Source: UBA1413 sp037447215 (GTDB taxonomy: Bacteria; Bacteroidota; Bacteroidia; Bacteroidales; Prolixibacteraceae). Taken from it: a DNA stretch of 57,817 nt. Position 1 is the first letter of the stretch. The number at the start of each line of letters is the position of its first letter. Under the pieces are notes generated by a model. The model had not been told where the DNA came from. It did not search any database and saw nothing but the letters and a program-made list of their open reading frames with translations. The translations under genes were made by a program, and so were the position numbers. The DNA lies in assembly GCA_037447215.1 (NCBI GenBank), contig JBBIHB010000020.1, positions 1-57,817 on the forward strand, read 5' to 3'. Of this stretch, positions 27,062 to 36,824 are shown in pieces.

Positions 27062-28705
27062 ATGACCATGAAATATTTAATATTATTGTGGTTGGGCATT
27101 TTCATAATTGCCTGCACTACTCCCGAAAAAAATGAGATTACGGCAGAACAGTGGAAAGAAATTGAATTAACATTCCAGGCATCCGAAACCTACCCAAATG
27201 CATATACCGATGTGGAGTTCTGGATAGAGTTTACTGGCCCGAAGGATGAAAAAATTATCCGTCCCGGATTCTGGTTCGAAGGGAACACGTAGAAAGTGAG
27301 ATTTGCCAGCCCGGTTGACAATGGATTATGGGAATGGAAAAGTTTTGCTTCGGTTAAAGACAAAGGCCTGACAGGAAAAAGCGGAACCATTATCTTAAAA
27401 GCCTATACAGGCGATAATCCATTGATCGCCAAAGGGCTGTTACGCATGTCGAAAGGAGGTCGTTCGGTTATTCATGCCAATGGGAAACCGTTCCTGGTTA
27501 TAGGCGATACCCCTTGGGCTTTACCCTGGAGGGGAACCATCGAAACAGTTACCGAATATGCACAAAACAGAAAAAAGCTAGGTTTTAATGCTGCCCTGCT
27601 GATGTCACTCATGCCCGACAGTGGAACCGAAGGGCCACGCAGCCGCACCGAACCGGGCGGTTTCGATGTAGCCTTCGAAGACCTGAAAGATGGCCATATC
27701 AACCAATTAAATCCCGATTACCTCAAGTATTTTGATCAGCTGCGCGATATTCTTATTCGGCATGAAATAGTTCCGGTATTTCAGCCGGTATTCCATGGCT
27801 ATGGCTGGAAAGGCAACAACATTCTGGGGTGGAATATGGATACGCAGGAATATGCGAGATATTGCCGCTATCTGGTAGCTCGTTATGGAGCCGGACCGGC
27901 CATTTGGCTGGTAAGCGGCGACAGCGACAGCCGGAATCCGGGGATAATTGAAGGGGGCGAGGAAATTGAAAAATGGGATGCATATAAGCAACCCACAGGT
28001 CGACACTATTCACCTTTCTGCGAGGTTGTTCCTGAGTGGTGGAGCGGTCCCGGGGAATATATTCCGCACCGGAACTAAGTCAATCAGGACGCGGAATGGG
28101 TCGATTTTCAATGGTGCCAGACCGGTCATAACGGAAAACATCTTCCACATAAAGTTTACAAAATGTACGATAACCAACCGGTTAAAGCAGTAGCCAATGG
28201 CGAACCCACCTACGAGGGCATACGCGATCCGGAGAACGGCGCAGGCTGGTGGCTGGGCCATGAAGCCTGGCTTAACTTTACATCGGGCGGAACGATGGGG
28301 CATGTGTATGGCGCTGGCGGCCTGTGGAACTGGAAACTCATCCCCGATGAACCCGGCTGGCCTGCAAGGGCAAACTCAACCGTTTCGTGGCGGGAAGCCA
28401 TTGATCTTCAGGGAGCAAGGTATGTTGGCTATTTGGGCAAAGCACTTGAAGGGCTCGACATCACTGACATTGGCCGATATCCCCAGTTGGCAGGCGGGCA
28501 GCTCTGCCTTGCCCATCCGGGAGAATTATATATTGTATATTTGCCTGAAGGCGGAAAAGTAAAACTCGAAGGAGCGCCCAAACGAGGGACATACAAGTGG
28601 TTTGACCCCAAAACGGGCGAATTCGTAATAAATGAAGAACTGGTTGAAGGGCAATCTGAGTTTGAAGCACCTCAAAAAGTGCCATTTGTATTGATTATCA
28701 ACTGA
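27062..28705 (+). pseudogene. GH140/DUF4038-type glycoside hydrolase, broken by two nonsense codons
   Basis: One reading frame of 548 codons runs from a lipoprotein signal (IFIIACTTP) through a DUF5060-like N-terminal domain, a DUF4038 TIM-barrel with NGKPFLVIGDTPWALPW and a C-terminal beta domain ending VPFVLIIN. It is interrupted by TAG at 27290 (between FEGNT and KVRFASP, where TGG for Trp is expected) and TAA at 28076 (between PHRN and VNQDAEWVDFQW). No frameshift separates the pieces, so two point changes explain the damage. Related enzymes are apiosidases or act on pectin and hemicellulose. Both stops differ, which argues against recoding. Confidence 0.8.
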
Positions 28706-28751
28706 ACATCAGACAAAGTTCAATAAAGGAGACTCGTTTCGTTCCAACAAC

Positions 28752-30065
28752 TTATTCTTTTACACTAACTTTCCTTAATTCATTGTCGTTGCGGACAAAA
28801 ACATGCCTGTTGGCAAATGCCGGCGGCGACCAGGTAACCCCACGCGGTAGCTGTTCCCGCGTAGGTTCAATAATTTTTGTCCGGCTGATTTCGTGGTACC
28901 CTTCAGGCGTTAGCCTTGAAATAATCAGTTCGCCATGCTCATTGAAGAACCATGTATTCTGGCCGTGCTGGGTAAAATGAATATTTGCCCACCGATCTTT
29001 TTTCACAGCCGAAAGGTCTTCCCAAACCCGGTCACCATTATCGAACCTCAGGCATCGCAATTCGCCGTAACTATCAATTCCGTAAATAAATCCATCAATT
29101 ATTACCGGGGTATTCATGGTTGAGTGGATGGCATCGGTATTCCTTTCGTTACGGCCTTTACGCTGCCAGGCAATTTCTGCAGACCTATAATCGTCCGATA
29201 ATTTCACAAGCAGTGAGCCATCGAAAAAAGCACTCACAAAAATATGGCCGTTATACAATACTGGTGAGGCAACTGCCATTCCCATACCAATTTTCCAGGG
29301 AATTTTCCATATTGGATGACCGGTGAGGGGATCCAATCCGGCCAAATGATCTTCGGTCCAGACTACAAGTATTTTGTTCCCATTTTTTTCAAATATTTCG
29401 GGGGTGGAATACGATGCCATATCATTGAGGCTTCGCCATATTTCAACGCCGGTATGCCGGTCGAGGGCAATCACACAGGCATTGTTGCTCCCGCTGATCT
29501 GAAGGTAGATCAACTCATCGGTAACCAAAGGTGTGCCTGCAATTCCCCAGATGGGCATCCTGATATCGTACTCGGAATAGAGGTACCGGTGCCATAATAC
29601 AAGTCCTGTAACAGCATCGAGACAGTATAAATGCCCCATTGTTCCCAACGAATATGCTTTGCCATCTTTTATGACAACCGACGCCCTGGGGCCTGCTTCA
29701 TAACCCACACCAATGTATTCACAAGGATATCGGTGTTCCCAGATTTTTGTACCGGTAGCTTCATCAAAACAAAGAATTCCTTCATCGGGAAAGGGAGATA
29801 GCGAGCGGTCGGTAACATAAACACGTCCATTGGTAACCGTAGGCCCCGAATATCCCGGACCAACGGGGACTGACCATACAACCGGCAAACCCTTCGAAGG
29901 AAAACTCTTCACAATTCCGCTCTCCCTCCAGATTCCATCGCGGAATTCACCCCTGAAATCGGGCCAGTTGTGAATTGTTCCTTTATTTTTATCTACTGAC
30001 TGACTACATGCAATAATAATAGAACTGAACAAAAACAGCCAAAACAAACCGAAGTAACGTACCAT
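28752..30065 (-). CDS. PQQ-type beta-propeller lipoprotein
   Basis: 437 residues with a lipoprotein signal (LFLFSSIIIAC) and repeated PQQ-like blades: LCFDEATGTKIWEHR, LYCLDAVTGLVLWHR, VIALDRHTGVEIWRS, LAGLDPLTGHPIWKI. The opening NWPDFRGEFRDGIW is the form often seen in pyrrolo-quinoline quinone repeat proteins of Bacteroidota and Planctomycetes. These are usually non-catalytic scaffolds, or BamB-like; a PQQ dehydrogenase is unlikely because cofactor-binding residues are not apparent. It lies on the minus strand downstream of GNAT and sulfatase genes. A similar protein is cut by the right edge of the window. Confidence 0.82.
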   Translation of the reverse strand: MVRYFGLFWLFLFSSIIIACSQSVDKNKGTIHNWPDFRGEFRDGIWRESGIVKSFPSKGLPVVWSVPVGPGYSGPTVTNGRVYVTDRSLSPFPDEGILCFDEATGTKIWEHRYPCEYIGVGYEAGPRASVVIKDGKAYSLGTMGHLYCLDAVTGLVLWHRYLYSEYDIRMPIWGIAGTPLVTDELIYLQISGSNNACVIALDRHTGVEIWRSLNDMASYSTPEIFEKNGNKILVVWTEDHLAGLDPLTGHPIWKIPWKIGMGMAVASPVLYNGHIFVSAFFDGSLLVKLSDDYRSAEIAWQRKGRNERNTDAIHSTMNTPVIIDGFIYGIDSYGELRCLRFDNGDRVWEDLSAVKKDRWANIHFTQHGQNTWFFNEHGELIISRLTPEGYHEISRTKIIEPTREQLPRGVTWSPPAFANRHVFVRNDNELRKVSVKE

Positions 30066-30148
30066 TTCAATCGTTTTTTTGCCAAAATAATGAATTTCTT
30101 ACAGATAGGCTGTAGTAAACCGTAAAATTGTCCCGTTGGTAACCTTTT

Positions 30149-30652
30149 TCAAAGTTTTTTCAACATCCATAGTTCACAACCGAAATGGCCACTGTTTCCC
30201 ATAGGCCCGTTTAAATATGTAAAGCCAAATTTTTCATACACTTTGAGCGCCTGTTTCAGTTCGGGCATGGTTTCGAGATAAATTTTGCTGAAACCGGATT
30301 CCTTGGCCTTTTCGAAGCATTTTTTAATTATAGATTTACCCAGTCCGATGCCACGTGCTTCAGGTACCAGGTACATTTTTACCAGTTCACAGGTATCGGC
30401 AGGCAACCCTTTAGTCGGGAAAATACCACCGCCACCCAGCAATTGCCCTTTTAATTCAGCAACAAAATAGGCCGAACGTGGTTGCCGGAAAAGTTCATAC
30501 AGCGCATCGGTAGTTGGATCATAAAAGACCGTTCCGGGATGGTTAGCACCAAATTCAGCCAGTGTATTCCGTATTATCACAGCCAGCTTTGGATTGTCCA
30601 GAAGTTCAATCTGCCGGATAACTATATCCCCCTGAATATTGATGGTACCCAT
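30149..30652 (-). CDS. GNAT family N-acetyltransferase
   Basis: A 167-residue acetyl-CoA-dependent transferase. The core shows strand KMYLVPEARGIGLGKSIIKKC, in which RGIGLGK forms the Q/RxxGxG/A acetyl-CoA pyrophosphate loop, and the C-terminal YLETMPELKQALKVYEKFGF pattern, the usual GNAT motif B. The substrate is unknown. The start at 30652 is 3 bp after the sulfatase stop, so the two are co-transcribed, but a functional link is not obvious. Confidence 0.85.
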   Translation of the reverse strand: MGTINIQGDIVIRQIELLDNPKLAVIIRNTLAEFGANHPGTVFYDPTTDALYELFRQPRSAYFVAELKGQLLGGGGIFPTKGLPADTCELVKMYLVPEARGIGLGKSIIKKCFEKAKESGFSKIYLETMPELKQALKVYEKFGFTYLNGPMGNSGHFGCELWMLKKL

Positions 30653-30655
30653 ACT

Positions 30656-32071
30656 TCAATTACTGGTTAATCTTCCGGGTTCCCTCCGGTTTTTACCGGG
30701 CATTTCCAGTAAATCGTCTCCAAGGTCTTCTCTGGCTTCATCTGCAATCTTATTCAGTTTTTCAACCACTTCCGGATAAAAGTCTATCAGGTTATATTGC
30801 TCGCCCGGATCTCGTCGCAAGTCATATAAACCTCCTTCGTGGGCAAAGTTTTCCATTACCCTACCAGGCATACCATCCTTACCGGGTTCAAATCCTGAAT
30901 AGATGCGTCCAGGATGCGGAAATACAAGTTTCCAGTGTCCATGTCTTACCGCTTCGAGGTTGTTGCGCCGATAATAGTATAAAAAAGTTTCACGGGGATT
31001 GGCACCTTCTTCGTTTGTCATTAAGGGAAAAAGGTTTACACCGTCAATCTTTTGCTTTGGAAGAGGTACGCCTGCAATTACGGCCAAAGTAGGCAATATA
31101 TCAATTCCCGAAGCCAGATTATTGCTAACCAACCCTTCAGGGATAACACCTTTCCAACGCATCAGGCATAGAACCCGCTGGCCGCCTTCGTATGATGTCC
31201 CTTTGCCTTCGCGCAACCCGCCCGAACTTCCGGCATGGTTGCCATAGTTTAACCAGGGACCATTGTCGGAAGTAAAAATTACCAATGTATTTTCTGATAA
31301 CCTAAGATTATCGAGCGTCTTGATTATCTCCCCGACACTCCAATCGAGCTCCATCATCACATCGCCATATAGCCCCTGTTCCGATTTGCCTGCAAACTTG
31401 TCGGAAACAAACAAAGGCACATGGGGCATCGGATGTGCCAGATAGACAAAAAACGGATTGTTGCGGTTTCTGGTTATAAAATCGATGGTCCGTTCGGTAA
31501 ACAAAGTGGTAAACTGTGATTGATCAGGGTTGGTTTCAATCGTTCTCTCGCCTTCAACGAATGGCAACGGGGGATAATAGTCTTTGTTTGTGGGATGGTT
31601 GGGCCACATATCGTTGGAATAAGGAATCCCGAAAAATTCATCGAAACCATGCTGAAGCGGAAGAAACTCAGGTACATGCCCCAGGTGCCACTTACCAAAT
31701 GAAGCCGTAGCGTAATTTTTCTTTTTGAGAACCTCGGCTATGGTTTCTTCATCGTGATGTATCCCATATTTTGCAGTATGGTCGAGGGCGCCGCTGAAGC
31801 CCACCCTGTTCGGGTAACAACCCGTAAGCAAACCTACGCGCGAAGCACTACATACTGCCTGTGGCGAATAAAACTGGGTGAAAAAAATCCCTTCACGTGC
31901 CATTTTATCGAGGTTTGAAGTTTTAAACCCTAATGCACCGGTAAGCGACAAATCACCATAACCCATATCGTCGAGGTAAATCAATACAAAATTTACCGGC
32001 TTTTCAGCTTTTTCGGCACATCCGGGAGATAATGCTGCGAGAGTTGCGGCAAAAGGAATTGCTCTATTCAT
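30656..32071 (-). CDS. Formylglycine-dependent sulfatase (S1 family)
   Basis: The 471-residue enzyme removes sulfate esters from sugars or glycans. The maturation motif CSASRVGLLTG carries the cysteine C74 that must be oxidised to formylglycine; metal ligands DD (34-35) and SDNGPW follow. An N-terminal hydrophobic stretch with SPGC suggests export, possibly as a lipoprotein. A Cys-type sulfatase needs a maturating enzyme (anSME or FGE), which is not in the window. Its presence in a hemicellulose island hints at algal or host glycans as additional substrates, which is inference. Confidence 0.92.
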   Translation of the reverse strand: MNRAIPFAATLAALSPGCAEKAEKPVNFVLIYLDDMGYGDLSLTGALGFKTSNLDKMAREGIFFTQFYSPQAVCSASRVGLLTGCYPNRVGFSGALDHTAKYGIHHDEETIAEVLKKKNYATASFGKWHLGHVPEFLPLQHGFDEFFGIPYSNDMWPNHPTNKDYYPPLPFVEGERTIETNPDQSQFTTLFTERTIDFITRNRNNPFFVYLAHPMPHVPLFVSDKFAGKSEQGLYGDVMMELDWSVGEIIKTLDNLRLSENTLVIFTSDNGPWLNYGNHAGSSGGLREGKGTSYEGGQRVLCLMRWKGVIPEGLVSNNLASGIDILPTLAVIAGVPLPKQKIDGVNLFPLMTNEEGANPRETFLYYYRRNNLEAVRHGHWKLVFPHPGRIYSGFEPGKDGMPGRVMENFAHEGGLYDLRRDPGEQYNLIDFYPEVVEKLNKIADEAREDLGDDLLEMPGKNRREPGRLTSN

Positions 32072-32231
32072 TTCAAATTGAATTAATTAAAACATTTGTT
32101 CATTTGCATATTCATCATAATTATGCCATATTTATGTTTCAGCACTTTCGCCTTCCGAATAAGTCTGTTTTGCAACAAATGCTTTTGGGTATTTTCTCTT
32201 TCTGAAAGCTTTTGCAATATTTCCTGAAAAA

Positions 32232-33350
32232 CTAATGCCTATGTCCTGTCTTAAATTTATTCCAATCGTTCAGTAGCCAAATATTTTCCTTTCGGGTAAA
32301 TTCCCTGAAATCATGGGCAGCATGATGTTCCGGATGCGGTACATAAAAATGGCGAAGATCGCGGTTGCGCCACACCATTGCATACACAATCTGCCGGGTG
32401 AGTTCGTTTGCATTCAACGAAGCGTAGAGTTTCTGTGTGTACCAGGTTGTATCACTGATTCCATCAGAACCGGTTTCGGTAAAAGCAGCTATCTTTCCGG
32501 TTTTATTGGCATATTTTACTACGATTCCGAGCTTTTTGATCACGTTTTGCAGACCATCAGTTGTCCTGAAATCCCAGTAATTATCAACACCAATCACATC
32601 TACCACATCATCGCCGGGATACCAGGTGAGGTATTCTTCTTCGGAGTTAAAGTTCCGGTCGGGCGAGTAAGATGAAAGCAAGTTTGAAAGCCCTTTTTCA
32701 TTTCTGAGGTATTCGACGGTAAAACGGAAAAGTTGCTGAAGCTCAACGGGCGTGGTAGTATTGCTTCCCCACCAGAACCATCCCCCGTCCATCTCGTGCC
32801 AGGGCCTGAAAATAAATGGAACAGGCCTTCCTGCCGAGGTTGTAAGGCTGTGAAAGAAATCGGCTACCCTATCCAGATGTGTCAAAAATATTCCATGGTG
32901 CGTACCTCCGGGAAGGATATGTTCCACCACACGGGTATCATTCACCCATGAGCTTTTGGTTGTATCGAGTGCTGAATAGGGATGCCAGCTAAAGGTATTT
33001 ACCCCGCCGTTTTCGTGTACCCAGATGGCAAAATTCCGCATCCGGTCGAAAGGTACACTGTCGAGGTTATACACATGGCCCAACTCCAGTCCGCCCAATT
33101 CCCAGCCAAACAGTGCAGGATAATCTCCGGCAGTGCGTTTGGTATCAGATTCGCCGTCAACATATTTCCAGCCAATACCATAAGCCAGGTCGTCCTGATG
33201 ACCAAACAAGGTGCCTTTACCTTTGGCGTCGTGCAGAAAATGCAGCAAGAGAGCGGCTTCCCTTCCTGGTTGATCCGTCTTTTGGTGGGGTGAATGACAG
33301 GAAAACATTATAAATGCGAGGGCAATAATGATGAAAATTAATTTTCTCAT
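32232..33350 (-). CDS. Beta-mannanase (GH26), lipoprotein
   Basis: Endo-beta-1,4-mannanase of 372 residues from the ATG at 33350; the 31 residues before it in the longer frame are not signal-like, whereas MRKLIFIIIALAFIMFSC is a lipoprotein signal. GH26 landmarks: LFGHQDDLAYG (48-58), acid/base E186 in FRPWHEMDGGWFWWG, SYSPDRN, and nucleophile E292 in AFTETGSDG. Likely surface-anchored. Right end of the polysaccharide group; a relic leader ORF lies divergently upstream. Confidence 0.94.
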   Translation of the reverse strand: MRKLIFIIIALAFIMFSCHSPHQKTDQPGREAALLLHFLHDAKGKGTLFGHQDDLAYGIGWKYVDGESDTKRTAGDYPALFGWELGGLELGHVYNLDSVPFDRMRNFAIWVHENGGVNTFSWHPYSALDTTKSSWVNDTRVVEHILPGGTHHGIFLTHLDRVADFFHSLTTSAGRPVPFIFRPWHEMDGGWFWWGSNTTTPVELQQLFRFTVEYLRNEKGLSNLLSSYSPDRNFNSEEEYLTWYPGDDVVDVIGVDNYWDFRTTDGLQNVIKKLGIVVKYANKTGKIAAFTETGSDGISDTTWYTQKLYASLNANELTRQIVYAMVWRNRDLRHFYVPHPEHHAAHDFREFTRKENIWLLNDWNKFKTGHRH

Positions 33351-33429
33351 GCTTTTATAGTTTTTATATTTTGGTAAATCAGGGTGAAAAGATACAAAAA
33401 ACAAGCATACTTTCTCTTGTTCCAAAACG

Positions 33430-33454
33430 AAAAGGCTACCCATCGGCAGCCTTT
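33430..33454 (+). terminator. Small hairpin before micro-ORF
   Basis: Stem AAAGGCT (33431-33437) pairs with AGCCTTT (33448-33454), with CC/GG inside. It lies in the divergent region upstream of GH26 and just before a short signal-peptide ORF. It may be an attenuator or terminator; the T run is only three long, so confidence is low. Confidence 0.35.
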
Positions 33455-33495
33455 CTCTGAATAAACCAATTCTTAACTTACTAAACCAAATGATT

Positions 33496-33564
33496 ATGAA
33501 AAAACTTCTTTCTGCTACTGTTTTCTGTTTCTGTTCATTTGTTGTAATGACTTTGACTAAATGA
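33496..33564 (+). CDS. 22-residue signal-peptide-like micro-ORF
   Basis: The ORF reads MKKLLSATVFCFCSFVVMTLTK and stops. It is a textbook export leader with nothing after it. The context before it (CTTACTAAACCAAATGATT) resembles leaders of surface-protein genes in Bacteroidota. It may be the surviving start of a deleted gene, such as a SusC-like receptor missing from this island, or a leader peptide. An in-frame ATG also occurs at 33490. Confidence 0.35.
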   Translation: MKKLLSATVFCFCSFVVMTLTK

Positions 33565-33663
33565 TGTTACAAAGGTTAAACATCTGAAATAAAAAAAATA
33601 ATTAAATCCAGTGAATGGCAAAAGTTTGCCGGTGAATGGAGGTAAAATGTTAATGGATTACTC

Positions 33664-33697
33664 AAAAAAACACCCGGCTGAAACAGCCAGGTGTTTT
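33664..33697 (-). terminator. Intrinsic terminator after tRNA-Leu
   Basis: On the minus strand, AAAACACC-t-GGCTG pairs with CAGCC-g-GGTGTTTT around a three-base loop, followed by T's. It ends the tRNA-Gly/tRNA-Leu transcript. Confidence 0.8.
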
Positions 33698-33700
33698 CTG

Positions 33701-33785
33701 TACCCGGAGGGGGACTTGAACCCCCACAGCCATAATGGCCATTGGATTTTAAGTCCAACGTGTCTACCATTCCACCATCCGGGCA
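33701..33785 (-). tRNA. tRNA-Leu (anticodon TAA)
   Basis: 85 bases fold as a class II tRNA. The acceptor TGCCCGG pairs with CCGGGTA; the anticodon stem TTGGA/TCCAA encloses loop CTTAAAA with TAA in positions 34-36; a long variable arm and the GGTTCAAGTCC T arm follow. No CCA is encoded. It is the second gene of a two-tRNA unit. Confidence 0.95.
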
Positions 33786-33798
33786 TCCTATTAACTTT

Positions 33799-33838
33799 TT
33801 TAAAAAAAGTAAAGCGTAAAACCGGAATTTTACGCTTT
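33799..33838 (-). terminator. Hairpin between tRNA-Gly and tRNA-Leu
   Basis: AAAGCGTAAAA pairs perfectly with TTTTACGCTTT around a six-base loop, followed on the minus strand by ACTTTTTTT. It can partly end transcription after tRNA-Gly or act as a processing hairpin. Confidence 0.65.
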
Positions 33839-33843
33839 CAAAG

Positions 33844-33918
<75 letters not shown>

Positions 33919-33973
33919 ATTGTCAACTTTCCGGTTAATCCGGCCTGTTCAGAACTTTTTGCTTTTCGCGGTG

Positions 33974-34004
33974 CAAATATAAAGCTATTTTTTTTCTCAC
34001 CAAA
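33974..34004 (-). promoter_or_regulatory. Full Bacteroidota promoter for tRNA-Gly/tRNA-Leu
   Basis: Read on the minus strand, TTTG (34004-34001) is followed after exactly 19 bp by TATATTTG (33981-33974), matching TTTG-N19-TAnnTTTG. It lies about 56 bp upstream of the tRNA-Gly 5' end. Confidence 0.8.
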
Positions 34005-34029
34005 TTTTAATCCCCGAAAAATTTTGGGG

Positions 34030-36648
34030 TCATTTTAACCCGGTAATTTTTTTAATATCGTTGAGCTTATTTAAGGCTTCAATAGGGGTTAACCTGTTAA
34101 TATCCAGATTTTTTATCTCATCCCTGATTTGTTTAAGCACGGGATCGTCGAGCTGGAAGAAACTCAGTTGAATGCCTTCTCTTTTTGCACTGATGGTTTC
34201 GAGTGGTTTACCAAGGCTCTCGTTCTGGTGTGTGTTTTCCAATTGTCTCAGAATTTCTTCGGCCCTTTGAACTACGCTCCGTGGCATTCCGGCCATACCA
34301 GCCACATGAATACCAAAACTATGGTTACTCCCACCCCTGACCAGTTTCCGTAAAAAAATGACCTTATTCCCTAATTCTTTTATGGAAACATTATAATTTT
34401 TAACCCGCTTCAACGAGTTCTCCAACTCATTCAACTCGTGATAGTGAGTAGCAAAAAGGGTTTTTGCCCTGGTTTTGGGATGTTCGTGAAGATATTCCAC
34501 AATCGACCAGGCAATGGATATACCATCGTATGTTGATGTTCCCCGTCCCAACTCGTCGAGCAGGATCAGGCTACGATCTGAAACATTGTTGAGTATACTT
34601 GCTGCTTCGTTCATCTCAACCATAAAGGTGGATTCTCCCAGTGAAATGTTGTCTGAAGCCCCTACCCTGGTGAAAATCTTATCCACAATTCCGATTTTTG
34701 CCGATTTTGCAGGTACAAAACTCCCCATCTGGGCAAGTAAAACAATCAGGGCGGTTTGCCTGAGCAAGGCCGATTTTCCGGCCATATTTGGTCCAGTGAT
34801 GATAATAATCTGCTGGTCATCCTGGTTAAGCTGAACATCGTTGGCAATATAAGATTCACCGATAGGCAGGTGCCTTTCAATTACAGGGTGGCGACCCTCA
34901 GTAATGTCAATCATTGAACCGTCGTTTACTTCTGGACGCGAATAGTTGTAATCTCTTGCACAGGTTGCAAACGATAAAAGGCAATCGAGACGTGCAAGAA
35001 TATTTGCATTCAGCTGAATGGCAGGAATGTATTCGGAAAGGGCATAAACAATTTCATTGAATAAGCGGGTTTCTAATTCCACAATTTTTTCTTCGGCACC
35101 CAGAATTTTAGTTTCGTATTCTTTTAGTTCTTCGGTTATATACCTTTCGGCCCCGACTAAAGTTTGCTTTCGCACCCAACCCGATGGTACCTTGTCCTTG
35201 TGTGTATTCCGGACTTCGATATAATAACCGAAAACATTGTTAAAACTGATTTTCAGGGAAGATATTCCGTACTGATCGTTCAGACGTTTCTGCATACGGG
35301 CAAGGTAATCTTTACCTGAATAAGCCAGATCGCGCAATTCGTCGAGTTCGTCCGATATACCTTTTGCAATGACTTTTCCCCGGTTTATCACCACAGGAGG
35401 ATCATTATACATTTCCTTCTGAATCCGCTCCCTTATCATATCGCAAGGGTTCAATTGCTCGGCAAACCTTCGGAGGGTTGCGTTTTCGGAAACTGCGCAT
35501 GCTTGTTTGATGGGAATTATGGCATTGAGCGCATTTTTTACCTGAAGGGTTTCCCGTGGATTGATCCTGCCCACAGCCACTTTCGAAATCAACCGCTCCA
35601 GGTCGCCTACCAATCTGAGATGCTCCTCCAGATTTTCTTTCAACGATTCGTCTTTCAAAAGAATTTCAACCACATCGAGTCGTTCGGTAATGGGACCTGT
35701 TTCCTTGAGGGGCAGGGCAATCCATCGCCTCAACATCCTCGATCCCATTGGTGAAATGGTACGATCGATTACTTGTAAAAGCGATTTGGCGCCATCATAA
35801 AGCGTTGTAAACAATTCGAGGTTCCGTATGGTAAAACGGTCGAGCCAAACGTAGTGCTCCTCCTCTATCCTGCTCAGGCTGCTGATGTGTTGTACCTGTT
35901 TATGCTGTGTGATATCAAGGTAGTGAAGGATGGCGCCCGATGCAATTACCCCAAGGGGAAGATTTTCGACTCCGAAACCTTTCATCGATTTAACCTGAAA
36001 ATGCCGTGTCAGGCGGTCGAAAGCTGCATCTTCGGTATAAATCCAGTCATCGAGGTTATAGGTATAATACTTGCTTCCAAAAAATTCTGTAAACTCCTGC
36101 GAACGTCCCCTTTGGTACAAAACCTCTTTGGGCTGGAACGAACTCAGCAGCTTGTCGATATACTCGAATGAACCCTGCGCTGTAAGAAACTCACCTGTTG
36201 ATATATCGAGAAAGGCAACACCGGCAATTTTTTTATCGAAGTGGACCGAAGCCAGAAAATTGTTTTCCTTGTTCTCGAGAATATTGTCGTTGATGGAAAC
36301 CCCGGGAGTAACCAATTCGGTGATACCCCTTTTTACAATGGTTTTGGCCATTTTGGGGTCTTCAAGCTGTTCGCAGATAGCCACCCTTTGCCCGGCCCTG
36401 ACAAGTTTGGGAAGATAGGTATCGAGTGCATGGTGCGGAAATCCGGCAAGTTCGACAAAACTGGCTGCACCATTGGCCCTGCGGGTTAGGGTTATGCCAA
36501 GAATTTCGGCTGTTTTAATGGCATCGTCGCCGAAAGTCTCATAAAAATCACCCACCCTGAACAATAAAACGGCATCAGGATGTTTGGCCTTGATGGCAAA
36601 ATATTGCTTCATCAGAGGCGTTTCCACATATTTGGCATTGCTTCCCAT
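34030..36648 (-). CDS. mutS: DNA mismatch repair protein MutS
   Basis: MutS recognises mispairs and small loops and starts repair with MutL. The 872-residue protein has the mismatch-wedge motif F-Y-E in RVGDFYETFGDD near the N-terminus, the connector and lever domains, and in the C-terminal third the ATPase with Walker A GPNMAGKSALLRQ, Walker B ILLDELGRGTSTYDG and the ATHYHEL switch. Length matches MutS1. A -7 box TATCTTTG (minus strand, 36659-36666) lies only 10 bp before the start, with a TTTG 17 bp further up, so the leader is very short. Confidence 0.97.
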   Translation of the reverse strand: MGSNAKYVETPLMKQYFAIKAKHPDAVLLFRVGDFYETFGDDAIKTAEILGITLTRRANGAASFVELAGFPHHALDTYLPKLVRAGQRVAICEQLEDPKMAKTIVKRGITELVTPGVSINDNILENKENNFLASVHFDKKIAGVAFLDISTGEFLTAQGSFEYIDKLLSSFQPKEVLYQRGRSQEFTEFFGSKYYTYNLDDWIYTEDAAFDRLTRHFQVKSMKGFGVENLPLGVIASGAILHYLDITQHKQVQHISSLSRIEEEHYVWLDRFTIRNLELFTTLYDGAKSLLQVIDRTISPMGSRMLRRWIALPLKETGPITERLDVVEILLKDESLKENLEEHLRLVGDLERLISKVAVGRINPRETLQVKNALNAIIPIKQACAVSENATLRRFAEQLNPCDMIRERIQKEMYNDPPVVINRGKVIAKGISDELDELRDLAYSGKDYLARMQKRLNDQYGISSLKISFNNVFGYYIEVRNTHKDKVPSGWVRKQTLVGAERYITEELKEYETKILGAEEKIVELETRLFNEIVYALSEYIPAIQLNANILARLDCLLSFATCARDYNYSRPEVNDGSMIDITEGRHPVIERHLPIGESYIANDVQLNQDDQQIIIITGPNMAGKSALLRQTALIVLLAQMGSFVPAKSAKIGIVDKIFTRVGASDNISLGESTFMVEMNEAASILNNVSDRSLILLDELGRGTSTYDGISIAWSIVEYLHEHPKTRAKTLFATHYHELNELENSLKRVKNYNVSIKELGNKVIFLRKLVRGGSNHSFGIHVAGMAGMPRSVVQRAEEILRQLENTHQNESLGKPLETISAKREGIQLSFFQLDDPVLKQIRDEIKNLDINRLTPIEALNKLNDIKKITGLK

Positions 36649-36726
36649 ATACGGTGAACAAAGATAGGAGTTTGAAAGTGCTACAAAAAAAGTGGCTGGA
36701 TGGAGTTGCTATTTTTTTTCAACAAA

Positions 36727-36756
36727 TTGCTTAAACACAAATATAATATATTTTTG
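36727..36756 (+). promoter_or_regulatory. Near-ideal promoter for the small RicT-like gene
   Basis: TTG at 36727-36729 is followed after 19 bp by TATTTTTG (36749-36756), fitting TTG-N19-TAnnTTTG. It points right, 68 bp before the ATG at 36825, and diverges from mutS. This is strong evidence that the short gene downstream is expressed. Confidence 0.75.
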
Positions 36757-36824
36757 TCCTTATTTCCGTTTTTTAAATACATTCATATACAGCATCAAAA
36801 TTTTGCTGCCAAGTCAGTTTTAGT

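Noticed and set aside
27062..28705. Stop-codon readthrough or recoding in the GH140-type gene
   Set aside because: The two stops are different (TAG and TAA), no recoding hairpin is visible, and other genes use all stops normally.
28163..28705. A separate 180-codon gene at the end of the GH140-type region
   Set aside because: It is in the same frame as the upstream pieces and corresponds to the C-terminal domain of the same enzyme.
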